In this document: positions 11,201 through 23,046 of the stretch, piece after piece | Numbering within the stretch: position 1 is the first letter of the stretch | How the letters are laid out: every line of letters begins with the position of its first letter | Assembly: GCA_025201365.1 (NCBI GenBank) | Contig: JAIXMF010000005.1 | Span: forward strand, 930,001-994,000 | Length of the DNA stretch: 64,000 nucleotides | From: Syncephalis plumigaleata | Lineage: Eukaryota > Zoopagomycota > Zoopagomycetes > Zoopagales > Piptocephalidaceae | Direction: 5' to 3' | Translations under genes and position numbers: made by a program | The notes under the pieces: model-generated | The model's database searches: none | The model's input: the letters and a program-made list of their open reading frames with translations, nothing else | Told to the model about the DNA's origin: nothing

Positions 11201-14088
11201 TCAGTAATCAGTAATCAGTGCTTCAGTAATCAGTGCTTCAGTATTCAGTGCTTCAGTATTCAGTAATCAGTGCTTCAGTAATCAGTGCTTCAGTAATCAG
11301 TGCTTCAGTAATCAGTGCTTCAGTAATCAGTGCTTCAGTAATCAGTGCTTCAGTAATCAGTGCTTCAGTAATCAGTAATCAGTAATCAGTAATCAGTAAT
11401 CAGTAATCAGTATTCAGTGCTTCAGTAATCAGTAATCAGTAATCAGTAATCAGTAATCAGTAATCAGTATTCAGTGCTTCAGTAATCAGTGCTTCAGTAA
11501 TCAGTAATCAGTAATCAGTAATCAGTGCTTCAGTAATCAGTGCTTCAGTATTCAGTGCTTCAGTAATCAGTATTCAGTAATCAGTGCTTCAGTAATCAGT
11601 ATTCAGTAATCAGTGCTTCAGTAATCAGTGCTTCAGTAATCAGTAATCAGTGCTTCAGTAATCAGTAATCAGTGCTTCAGTAATCAGTAATCAGTGCTTC
11701 AGTAATCAGTGCTTCAGTATTCAGTAATCAGTATTCAGTATTCAGTAATCAGTGCTTCAGTAATCAGTAATCAGTGCTTCAGTAATCAGTAATCAGTATT
11801 CAGTGCTTCAGTAATCAGTGCTTCAGTATTCAGTAATCAGTATTCAGTAATCAGTGCTTCAGTAATCAGTAATCAGTAATCAGTATTCAGTAATCAGTGC
11901 TTCAGTAATCAGTGCTTCAGTAATCAGTGCTTCAGTAATCAGTAATCAGTAATCAGTAATCAGTAATCAGTGCTTCAGTAATCAGTAATCAGTGCTTCAG
12001 TAATCAGTAATCAGTAATCAGTAATCAGTAATCAGTATTCAGTGCTTCAGTAATCAGTAATCAGTAATCAGTAATCAGTAATCAGTAATCAGTATTCAGT
12101 GCTTCAGTAATCAGTGCTTCAGTAATCAGTAATCAGTATTCAGTAATCAGTATTCAGTAATCAGTGCTTCAGTAATCAGTAATCAGTATTCAGTGCTTCA
12201 GTATTCAGTGCTTCAGTAATCAGTGCTTCAGTATTCAGTGCTTCAGTAATCAGTATTCAGTAATCAGTGCTTCAGTAATCAGTGCTTCAGTAATCAGTGC
12301 TTCAGTAATCAGTAATCAGTATTCAGTAATCAGTGCTTCAGTAATCAGTGCTTCAGTAATCAGTAATCAGTGCTTCAGTAATCAGTAATCAGTGCTTCAG
12401 TAATCAGTAATCAGTGCTTCAGTAATCAGTGCTTCAGTATTCAGTGCTTCAGTATTCAGTAATCAGTGCTTCAGTAATCAGTATTCAGTAATCAGTGCTT
12501 CAGTAATCAGTGCTTCAGTAATCAGTGCTTCAGTAATCAGTAATCAGTATTCAGTAATCAGTGCTTCAGTAATCAGTGCTTCAGTATTCAGTGCTTCAGT
12601 AATCAGTAATCAGTAATCAGTGCTTCAGTAATCAGTAATCAGTGCTTCAGTAATCAGTGCTTCAGTATTCAGTGCTTCAGTATTCAGTAATCAGTGCTTC
12701 AGTAATCAGTAATCAGTGCTTCAGTAATCAGTAATCAGTATTCAGTGCTTCAGTAATCAGTAATCAGTGCTTCAGTATTCAGTGCTTCAGTATTCAGTAA
12801 TCAGTAATCAGTAATCAGTGCTTCAGTAATCAGTAATCAGTGCTTCAGTAATCAGTAATCAGTGCTTCAGTATTCAGTAATCAGTGCTTCAGTATTCAGT
12901 AATCAGTATTCAGTGCTTCAGTAATCAGTAATCAGTAATCAGTAATCAGTGCTTCAGTAATCAGTAATCAGTATTCAGTGCTTCAGTATTCAGTGCTTCA
13001 GTAATCAGTGCTTCAGTATTCAGTGCTTCAGTAATCAGTATTCAGTAATCAGTGCTTCAGTAATCAGTGCTTCAGTAATCAGTGCTTCAGTAATCAGTAA
13101 TCAGTATTCAGTAATCAGTGCTTCAGTATTCAGTAATCAGTGCTTCAGTAATCAGTGCTTCAGTAATCAGTAATCAGTGCTTCAGTAATCAGTAATCAGT
13201 ATTCAGTGCTTCAGTAATCAGTAATCAGTGCTTCAGTATTCAGTGCTTCAGTATTCAGTATTCAGTAATCAGTAATCAGTGCTTCAGTATTCAGTAATCA
13301 GTGCTTCAGTAATCAGTAATCAGTGCTTCAGTAATCAGTAATCAGTGCTTCAGTAATTAGTAATCAGTGCTTCAGTAATCAGTGCTTCAGTATTCAGTAA
13401 TCAGTGCTTCAGTATTCAGTAATCAGTGCTTCAGTAATCAGTAATCAGTGCTTCAGTAATCAGTAATCAGTGCTTCAGTAATTAGTAATCAGTGCTTCAG
13501 TAATCAGTGCTTCAGTATTCAGTAATCAGTATTCAGTAATCAGTAATCAGTAATCAGTATTCAGTAATCAGTGCTTCAGTAATCAGTGCTTCAGTAATCA
13601 GTGCTTCAGTAATCAGTAATCAGTAATCAGTAATCAGTAATCAGTGCTTCAGTAATCAGTAATCAGTGCTTCAGTAATCAGTAATCAGTATTCAGTAATC
13701 AGTATTCAGTAATCAGTGCTTCAGTAATCAGTAATCAGTAATCAGTAATCAGTGCTTCAGTAATCAGTAATCAGTAATCAGTGCTTCAGTAATCAGTGCT
13801 TCAGTATTCAGTGCTTCAGTATTCAGTGCTTCAGTAATCAGTGCTTCAGTAATCAGTAATCAGTGCTTCAGTAATCAGTGCTTCAGTGCTTCAGTATTCA
13901 GTGCTTCAGTAATCAGTGCTTCAGTAATCAGTAATCAGTGCTTCAGTAATCAGTGCTTCAGTAATCAGTAATCAGTGCTTCAGTATTCAGTATTCAGTGC
14001 TTCAGTAATCAGTAATCAGTGCTTCAGTATTCAGTATTCAGTGCTTCAGTGCTTCAGTGATCAGTACCATTAGTATTCAGTATTCAGT
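8269..14088. repeat. 5.8-kb satellite of interleaved 7-bp and 8-bp CAGT words
   Basis: From 8280 to 14065 the DNA is an unbroken string of four short words, AATCAGT, ATTCAGT, GATCAGT (7 bp) and GCTTCAGT (8 bp), roughly 780 in all. Each ends in CAGT, and almost no other base is present: two AATTAGT (13355, 13480) and one ATTTAGT (about 10635) are the only variants I saw. The word order is irregular but long blocks recur. The 12-bp string GTACCATTAGTA borders the array on both sides (8269-8280 and 14064-14075), and degenerate units (ATTCAGT, ATTAGT) continue to about 14150. Mixing of 7 and 8 bp words shifts the frame constantly, so no long frame exists on either strand. The array sits between the 3' ends of two converging genes. 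Confidence 0.97.
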
Positions 14089-14281
14089 ATCTGGGTTATC
14101 GATCAGTTTTTGTATACAGGTTTATTAGTATTCAGTATTTTAGTATTTACGTTAGCATCTTCATGCTCACTATGGCAAATCTTTAGTACTCAACAATGGT
14201 AAAGTATCCTTTAATATTATATAATTATTTATTAATATTTAACTAATGTACTTAATTAATGTTTACGTAGATGATTAAAAA

Positions 14282-15326
14282 TTATTGCTTTAGCTTCTCA
14301 TCAATGATTGACTGCGTGAACGACCATAGTTTGTCTTGTAGTTCCTCGTTACACGCAAAACTACTCGGTGTGGAGCGTTTGCCGTATGGAATGAAAAACT
14401 GGCCGTTGTAGCCTTTCTCCTTAACCTCATTGGACGTTGCCGCGTAGAGCGAGGTTAGGGCACCATCTGCCGTGGACATGGCGAACACCCAGTAGAACAG
14501 TCGATTTCCTTGGTCGACAATCCATCCATGTGCATCGCGGAAGTTGCGACCGAGATCCGAATGGACAACACCAGGATGCAACGAGTTGATTAGCACCGTG
14601 GGTGCACCGTCCTCCTTAGCGACCTGTCTTGCCAGATAGCTTGCCGTCATAATGTTGGCCAGTTTCGACTGACCATAAGCCTTCATTGGACTGTAGCCCG
14701 TCTCCTCGTTGATGGACTTCAAATCGAGGTACACACCACTTTTATACGTCCATTGATGGGCGAGACTTGACGTGAACACGATACGTGCCGGATCATCGGT
14801 CGTGCCACTCTGACGAATGGTCGGCAATAAGCGCTGCGTGAACAGGGTAGGGCCAATATGATTAACGCCGAATTGCGATTCAATATGGTCATCGGTCTGC
14901 GTGTAGGGTAGAGCCATGACACCGGCATTATTGATAAGAATGTGAATGCGTGGTTCGGCAGCAAGCATTTCCTTCGCGGCCCGGTCGACTTGAGCCAGAT
15001 TATTCAGGTTTAGAGCTAGGAATTTGAGATCCGGCTGCGTGTTACCGCCAGATTTAGACGTCTTGATATCACTCTTGATGTTCTCGATAGCGGCGAGTGC
15101 ACGCTCCTGATTACGGCAAGCGACGTATACGCGACATCCTTGCTTCGCAAGTTGTAGAGCAATATGATAGCCGATACCCGTGTTAGCACCTGTGACTACA
15201 GCCACCTATTTGTCGAGTGTTAGTTAATTATATAAAGTATCAGCGTGTGTGCATATCATTGCTACATACCTTTCCCGTCAAACTTGGTATTTGCTTATTG
15301 CTGAATGACTTTCCAAACCAACCCAT
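14282..15326 (-). CDS. Short-chain dehydrogenase/reductase, retinol-dehydrogenase-like
   Basis: Predicted NADP(H)-dependent SDR of 326 residues in two exons (15270-15326 and 14282-15205; 64-nt intron with GTATGT donor and a CTAAC branch site). Exon 1 gives MGWFGKSFSNKQIPSLTGK, the usual lead into the Rossmann fold. Visible motifs are TGANTGIG (cofactor loop), ACRNQERA (the Arg suggests NADP preference), NNAGV, a catalytic Ser in FTSSLAHQ and YGQSK (catalytic Tyr and Lys), then HPGVV. The pattern is that of the retinol dehydrogenase 11-14/WWOX-like group common in fungi; the substrate cannot be told. The frame is clean. Its 3' end faces the satellite at a distance of about 190 bp. Confidence 0.9.
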
Positions 15327-16237
15327 AATGATGAATATATATGAAGAACAATGGAATACCAGTGATAACGCGTCAATAACAATGATTGTGATAGAATAAA
15401 GATGCAGTCGAGAAATCCAGGAAATGTGATAGCTTTTATAGATTAGGGAATACAGAAATGATACGATGGCGGAATGACCACGTGCGGAACTGGAACAATG
15501 CAAGAAGCCGAAATACAATTTACTAATGGTAGAAACCGGCTAAAATCATAATCACGAGTAAGTATAGAACACATGCAATATTATCAAACAAGAATAGGCC
15601 TTTATTGAAATACGAGTCATCACTCATTCCATAAAGCATTCCAATGAAACTGCGAAGGTTATTTCTTTAATCTACCATTTTTAGTAAATTCTTAAAAGTG
15701 TAATAGACGGCATGTTACTAGTCTTGGCTTAACAACGTAAACGTGATGCAACACTATACGGGTGAGGTCTCGGTATTTCGGTATTTATTATCACGTTCTA
15801 CTGTAACTTATTAAGAATTCGTAATTACTAAATTATATGATGATATCGTTCACTTACAATATTAGACAATGAATGAATGAATGGCTCGCTTGTTTTTATA
15901 TATATATATATATACTAATTAGCATTAAATAGCAAGAATATTTTAATAAAGACATTGAATAGCAGCAAAAGTAAACATATAAAATATTGCAGTAATTCTT
16001 GTATATGTCGTCGTGTATAAGCGGAAAACTAATTGATTATGTAAAAAAATACCAATCGATAAGACTGGACTATCTTTCCATAGAGAATATAGATGATATC
16101 CGATGAATTATCAATCAGATATAGATGATGCAGTCTATTCGTGTAGTAATGAAACAGTAACAGCAGTAGTGATGATAGTGACATCTATGTTATAAGCATT
16201 ACTAGGATGCTTACACTCTTTACGAGATATCATCAAT
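15327..16237. other. Intergenic, no gene seen
   Basis: AT-rich spacer with a (TA)n run near 15896-15914. Short frames on both strands have no motif or splice support. It contains the presumed SDR promoter and the 3' flank of the next minus-strand gene. Confidence 0.5.
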
Positions 16238-18564
16238 CTATACTTGGGTCATTACACCATTAGTAGCAGTGGATGGTTCATCATCCTCGGCATTACTATC
16301 ATCGCCACCGTGAAGTGGATCATGCTCGCTAGGTTCATTGAGATTGACACCTAATACTGGATCGACGGCATGCGTATCAGGATAAATGTGGCGTTGTCCG
16401 GTTAAGCCAACCTCTTCTGTGCTTTTCCCTGTCGTGCCGTTAGCGTTACCGTCAGATGATGTCATAGTATCGGGTATGTATCCAATACCAGCTGGTGGAT
16501 TATGAATAGATGTAAATGTTGCAGGTCCATTTTGACCGAGATGATTGCTGTTGTTGTTGTTGTTGTTGTTGATCGAATCAATGGTAGTTGCCGTATTGGC
16601 AGCATCGGCTGGTTGCGACGTAATTGTACTGACTCGACTACGTCGTGTTGAGCGACGTCGAATGTTGCCATTACCGTTGGTGGTAGCGTGTCCGAGCCCA
16701 TCATCCACTGAACCATCTGGACGCCAGCGTAGATCTAGACCGTCCATCCAGACAATGATACGTATCATGCCGCTGTTAAGCATACGTGGCGTGTAAGCAA
16801 CACGTTGATACTCTTGATCGTCCTTCTCCCATAGTTTACCGCCAGTTGCACGATGTTCTTCGACCGCCCATCGATGACGCTCCATAGCAAGACGAATGAC
16901 ACAAAAGTAAATGGCGTACATACCATAAGTGATGAAAATGGCCAATAGCACGTCTACACTGTAATGCATGTGCGTGCCGATAATCGTGTAAATGCCTGCA
17001 ATGACATGCAGGTAGACATAGTAGGCTATGTACTTTCTTCGTACGTAAATTCGCCAATGAAGCGCGCAACTAGTCAGGACCATTGTGTGACCGCTGAAAA
17101 TGTTGTCGGTACAGGAGATTGCACCGCCTGATAACATTTTAGCTACATTCTTGATCACCTGCACTATTGGTATACCCGTGACAAGCACCGGCTCACAAGG
17201 ACGAGGTGGAGGCAGGGTGGTCACCGAGATTGTCATGGCACGGTACAAATATAGGGATCCGGTGAGCCAGAACAGTCGGCGTATAACAATCTGGCGTGCG
17301 GGCCATGTGGGACAGAACCATAACACGCCGATAACCGTCATACCAAGCAATGAGAGAACGAAAAAGTCCGGTAGCCAATGTTCAGTCACGTCACTGAGCA
17401 GTATGAATCCCGTGTCGTATAACACTTGCTGATTGGGACGATGCTCTATCCATCGTGTATCCGATACTTGTTGCAACAGGGTCATTGCAAATGCAACAGA
17501 GAATAAATAAAGTGCCGAGGCAACGGTGCGGAACCATTCTGTATGTTTGACAATGTGTCGTGCACGACGTACCCATGGTCGAATACGACGTTGTAGCGTA
17601 CGTCGTTTCGTTTGATGAATACTACCGCTTGTGTGTGTGTTGCGTCGTCGTGTCCTACCCGCTTCGAGACTAGCTGTTGCACCATCCATGGGACCACCGC
17701 CAGCACCAGCACCATTGCTATTACTATTGTTCATGTTGCTCGGTAGGGAGTGTTCGTGAATGTTATGATAAAGTGCCACCGAATTGTCTTGAATATTGCC
17801 AAAGTCTTGTAGCGAGTAGAGTTCTACTTCGTCGTCGTCGAGGGAATCAATGTCCGAGGAGGAGGAGGAGTCGTACGCGTTACTATACCGATCGGCAAGT
17901 TCACGTTGATAACAATCGCAGCGAAACTGATATGGCGCGGGGTAAACAATCGCTCCTTCGTCGGCGTTGAATGTACTGGCACGACTGGTAAAGCTGAACA
18001 CGCTTTCCTCGTCCGAGCTGTAGTATCGTTCGCTGTCGTACTCGTATGAATCGTAGTCGTCGCTACGCCCGTCACTATACTCGTGCGAGGAAGCGTCGAG
18101 GTAGCCGTCTCGACGATGATGTCCTACCGCTTCCGCTTCTGAATCCTCCGAGTCGACGTAATCCTGTGTGCGTACACGTCGTCGTCGATGCTGACTAACC
18201 GGGACGTCGTGAACCACTAATGCTGCACTATCAGTGGTGGCCGATAGTTCCTCCTGCGATGTACTGAATGCTAAAGGAACTGGACTATTCGGAATGAGTA
18301 AGTGCTGATTATCGTCGATGTAGCTGAATGAATCGCCTACAAAAATGGCCGCTTCCGGGGTTAATCCACGTTTACGACGAGAATTCTTTGAATGAGAACG
18401 CGATGAAGGTGGCTGATTTCTTGTTGAGTTTTGTTCCGTTGTATCTACTAGAAAGACTTGTTTGATTTCCTCGTCGCTTGTGGTGTCTGAAGCTGCGAAA
18501 TGAGGTTGATGCCCTCGTCCGATTAGATGTCGTGTCAGATTTATTCTGCGTTCCGACAACTCAC

Positions 18565-18611
<47 letters not shown>

Positions 18612-19093
18612 AGAAATGGATTTTCACAAGTTGACTCGACTAGAGACGTATCTACCACGTTTGCGGTAAGTTTATATGACGACGACGACAACGATGATGC
18701 CGATAGACCTTGCGACTGCCGTTGCTCTATAGATGGAATGGCGTGTAGATAGGAATTGTGCTGCTGAACACCTTCTACACGCGAGATAGGAACTTGTAAT
18801 TCTTGCTCGCGTCGATAATTAGGACTAGGTAGCGGTGGTGATAGCGAAGATGCCACGTTGAATAGAGTACCGTGTGTCACTATTGTCGTTGGATAGTTAC
18901 TATTGCTACTGCTATGCTGGCTAGTTAACTTGACGCGATTTCCTACGTGCTTGGCTGAGCTCACGACGGTCGTCGGACCCCTCCTTGACGAGGTATTATT
19001 CTGCTTATTGGACGCCAGCGTGCCAGTAATGATAATATGACAATGCAACAGTTGTTGATCACAACAATGGGAAGCCAATAGCAATAATAGCAA
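16238..19093 (-). CDS. Sphingomyelin-synthase-like (PAP2_C) membrane protein with long disordered N-terminus; 5' end unresolved
   Basis: Up to 951 codons are open. The C-terminal half is a multi-pass membrane domain: a first segment near residue 520 (SALYLFSVAFAMTLL), then the catalytic loop CTDNIFSGHTMVL (near residue 660) and HYSVDVLLAIF (near 710), matching the His-His-Asp triad of sphingomyelin synthases and SMSr. Members move a phospho-headgroup between phospholipid and ceramide/diacylglycerol in Golgi or plasma membrane; whether this one makes an inositol, ethanolamine or choline product cannot be told. The first 500 residues are disordered, with Ser/Asp/Glu-rich, Arg-rich and poly-Thr parts; a trinucleotide run at 18567-18612 codes the Thr tract. 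The first in-frame ATG lies only near residue 450, so a start exon upstream is required; a GCTAAC branch site near 19110 supports an intron there. Confidence 0.78.
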
Positions 19094-22000
19094 TAATAAG
19101 GATGGAATACGTTAGCTAACGATAAATTAATCTCTGCGAGTAAATGATATAGAAAGGTGTGCAGTGCGTTTGTATGCGCATTCGTTGTTGTAGTTATGAC
19201 AAAGGAAAAAAAGACACGCTAGCTTCGCTTGACTCTAGTGACGAGTGAACATCAAAATAAAGCCACAAATGCTGATCCTATTCTGCCAAGCTCTCGGGTA
19301 TACTTTAGCACGCCAAGAAGTAGTCAAATAAAAGTAAGGGTCACCGCCTAAATCACGTTAAGGGTTTGATGGCGACACTCTTCAGACACTACCCGCGGTA
19401 ACAAAGAGCAGCGACAACAGCTTGAATAAATATAAGCCACGAATAAACCGAATCCAATATAGAGTCAAGTAATGCAATTAGAAACGAAAGAGTCGCGTGA
19501 ACCGATTACCAACTATATCTGCCGTTGTTCGCTTGTGTTAAAAGCGGTTGTAAATAAGGGATAAAGAATGAGGAGGTGGAGAGATTGAGATTATTGAAGA
19601 TGAAGCACAGCGAGTCGTTTTTTATATCTCTTGGCAAATACAAGGCAATGATAAGTGTAACTAGAGAATCAGACTAGAAATATTGGGCCGTACTATGGCA
19701 TGAATAAGAGGAAAAAGGGAATGGATGGCTTGGAAGTTGCAACCGCGCACAGTCGGAGTTAGGCGTACTTTGCAGGCAAGAACCGACACACACACACGCA
19801 CGTCAATGTGGCGCACAAGGAAAAAAATAAACTAGATATGATATGAAGTTGCAATAACAGGGAGAGAGGAAAGGACAAATGACTGGTAAGGACTACAAGT
19901 ATGTTTATATGGAACTATAGTGGCCAATATGGCTGGTACGTCACATGCACTTAATATTAATATATCAACGTATATATATATTAGAGGCAAAGTGGAAGAG
20001 TGTTAAAATAGCGTCGCAGTGAATTCAGACGCAGGCATTAGTTTTACAAGGAACACCGCAATAATAGAAATAGCAGTAGAAGTAGTAGCAAAGTGAATAA
20101 GCAAGGGGAGAGAAGCAAGGAGGATTGAATAGGATAGAAATGGAAAGAGCTACACACACATATATGGTTTGGAGATTGAGCACTGGCAAAATGCACCAAA
20201 ATTATATTCTCAATAATATTGGGGCAGTGGTGAATGATCGTTAAAGGGATGGAATGAGAGATGGCAACTCGTCGATTGTCCGGACTTTAAATGACAAGTG
20301 TCGAGTGTCAATAATAATACAAACATATCAGCCAAGCAAACAATCCACATCAATGGATTAAGCATCATCAGCATCATCAGCATCATCAGCATCAACACCA
20401 TCAATGTGGACATAAACTTTGCTATAAATACATGAATGCACTCGGAATCATGCTTGCCATAGAGAAGGTAGACCAGCTAACCAACTCGCTGTTTTGCCAT
20501 GATGCGACTTGGTTAGTTTAACACGCTACGAAACAACCATAATTATCAAGAGAAACGAGTGCATACAAGACCAGAATAGGAATAAATCTGCCACGATATC
20601 CATCATTGATTGTGGCTGGTCCATGAAGCCACATGGCCCAAAAAAGAACCTATTAGACATGTAGACACGACGATGTACATACGATATGCATACCACAAAG
20701 ATAACGCTGCTACTCGTTCATATCGCTTTACTTTCATTGTCTACTTACCGGTAGCGTAATAAAGAAGGTTAAAAATGAATGGATCGCTCGTTGTTAATAG
20801 AGCGATGGCTGCTTATTGATGCGAAACTGTTAGAGTATAATGCATGAGTTAGTACGCTGTTCAATAGGACTAATTACGCAGTATGCTTTGCTGGAAATAT
20901 ACAAATCAACAAGTGAACGAATAGTGCCAAGAAAAGAGCACTTGTTGGAGATGAGAGGGAGAGATAGAGAGATTCATCACTTATAACAGCAACAACAACA
21001 ACAGCAATAGAAACAAGCGTTGGCCAGGACTTTTCATTATCGTGTAACACTTTGGACTTCATTAACTTACCACGATTATTAAAGCGCTACCGCTACTACT
21101 ATTACTACGATGTATTCGCGTTCAATAGAGCACGGACAGTATAGCTGCGGAGGTGCACACCAATGTAACCCCTCACAGATGAATAAAGTGGACGGATTGT
21201 ATTATAGTATTGATTAATGATGTAAATATTAAAATATAGTGGAATTTAAAAAGCGAAGCGGTCTTTCAAGTGGCTGGGCGTTCGTCTAGATGAACAAGAA
21301 GGCGGGCACACACACACACACACGCGCAAAATAAGTAGGCCGTTGACGTTTAGCAAAGGTATTGTAGACAGATACGAGATAAGAATAAGTAAAGGGAAAG
21401 ATTAAAGTAAGAAATGCAATGGTGCACAGCAGTGCAGATGGCGGCAGCAAAACCAAGTAATCGGCGAGGAAACAACCGTGGAGCAAGAAAAAAAAGGTAG
21501 TGCAGCTAGACAGAAAAATAGGAGAGGATGTAAGAAAAAAATTAAAAAGGGGATTTGTGTGTGTGTGTGCGTGTCGGTGCTTTTGCGAGAATTAGTAGCA
21601 ACGCAAATAAGTATGCAGACGCGTGTCTTTCCACCGTCTTAACGTGGAATACTAACAAGAATGGAAGAGCACTCCAATGTGATGAATGCTATAAACAGAG
21701 AAGAGATAGATAGAACTAAGTACTGGTCAATAGAATGAAAAAGAAAAACAAGCAATGGTCACTGGAACATACATTCGAATGGATAAAAGAAGAGCAATCG
21801 ACATAATTGGTTATATACTGTGGTAGGAAATAATCACAATGCATCCAATGATTATTAGAATACAAGAAGAATGACTGAAATCAACAGTGATACAAAGGAT
21901 AGAACGGAAATAGGCCATTATTTGCAAGAATCATTTTCGAAGGAATGGTATTTGACAGGCCAAGAGTCATTATCACTGTGTAATAAAAGTGTAAGCATTC

Positions 22001-23046
22001 AATAGAATATAACTTGTTTGATGCACAATACAATGATTCTATTTACAGTTGACTACATCCAGTCTACAGTATTGAATTCAATTATACGCTTACCACTATA
22101 GTTATCCTTATCCAGCGCTCTATCTAGAAATATCCTATGACGTTTGCAATCAACAATGGAATGGCGAATAAAGCGTAGTTTCGATTAGTGTAGTATATTC
22201 CAGAATTCACACGAGCTAATGTAGCTGCGTCAAAGTAAATGATGCTGCTATTTTTACTACATCATTCAGTGAATTCCAACCATAAAAGACGCAATGATTT
22301 ATATGGACATAGCATTAAGTCATAGAGAGCAAATAAGAGGACGCGAAAACTTCCAGGGCTCCTTCTCCTATAGACCGTATACTACTTGCGGTAATACTGA
22401 TATGTTAAAAAGGGTTATCATGGGAAATACATGAGTTGTAGGAATGCGAAATGACATACGAATACATCGAGTTGTAGTTATTTTGGAAGTTGATAACAGA
22501 ATAACAGGTAATCCATTTACCCGCTGCCTCTTCAATTAAAGTAGGAGTTCCATTGTCGGACTAGTAATATTTAAATGGAATGTCATATGCTAATTCAGAC
22601 GATGCATTACCTAAAGCATAAAGTGCTGAGTTGAATGGTTTAATTGTCAGGGCTTTTTCGAGAATTCCATGTTGAAGTATCATTTGTCGTTTCGAAGGGT
22701 ATTGTTCCACTACAGAAAACTATATATAAAGCGTTCCTAAGCATGTACCGGCAAGTTATCTACATTCCTTTCTCCATCACTGCTTGCCATTATTATACTT
22801 TTCTTTAGGCTTGATTGTCTGGAATCTTTCAGCCGGTATTACTTTGCCACTTATTATTATACATCTACCCTGCTCTTATCATCAGCCAGGTTGCTTACTT
22901 TGCGCTTATTAACTTGCACTACTACTACTACTATCTATTATCTATTTAACCGCGCAACCATTATTATACCACTGTCAACTACGCAGGTCCTAATTGGCGA
23001 AACCGACTAGCTTTATTATCTTTTTTTACCTGCTATTCAATACAAC
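19094..23046. other. 3.9-kb gene-poor stretch
   Basis: No frame here shows a family motif. The plus strand is purine-biased and the short minus-strand frames (for example 20210-20413 and 21286-21486) are hydrophobic or Met/Leu-rich products of that bias and of a CAGCATCAT repeat near 20365-20395. Small CA and TG runs occur near 19785, 21307 and 21557. It should hold the missing 5' exon of the sphingomyelin-synthase-like gene and the promoter of the secreted repeat protein; a TATATAAA at about 22722-22729 is a candidate TATA box for the latter. Confidence 0.5.

Noticed and set aside
8280-14065. CRISPR array or telomeric repeat
   Set aside because: There are no repeat-spacer units of constant length, no cas-like genes, and the organism is a eukaryote. 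The words differ from TTAGGG-type telomere repeats and lie between two ordinary genes.
20210-20413. Met/Leu-rich minus-strand ORF
   Set aside because: It is produced by a CATCAG-type repeat and lacks any other coding evidence.
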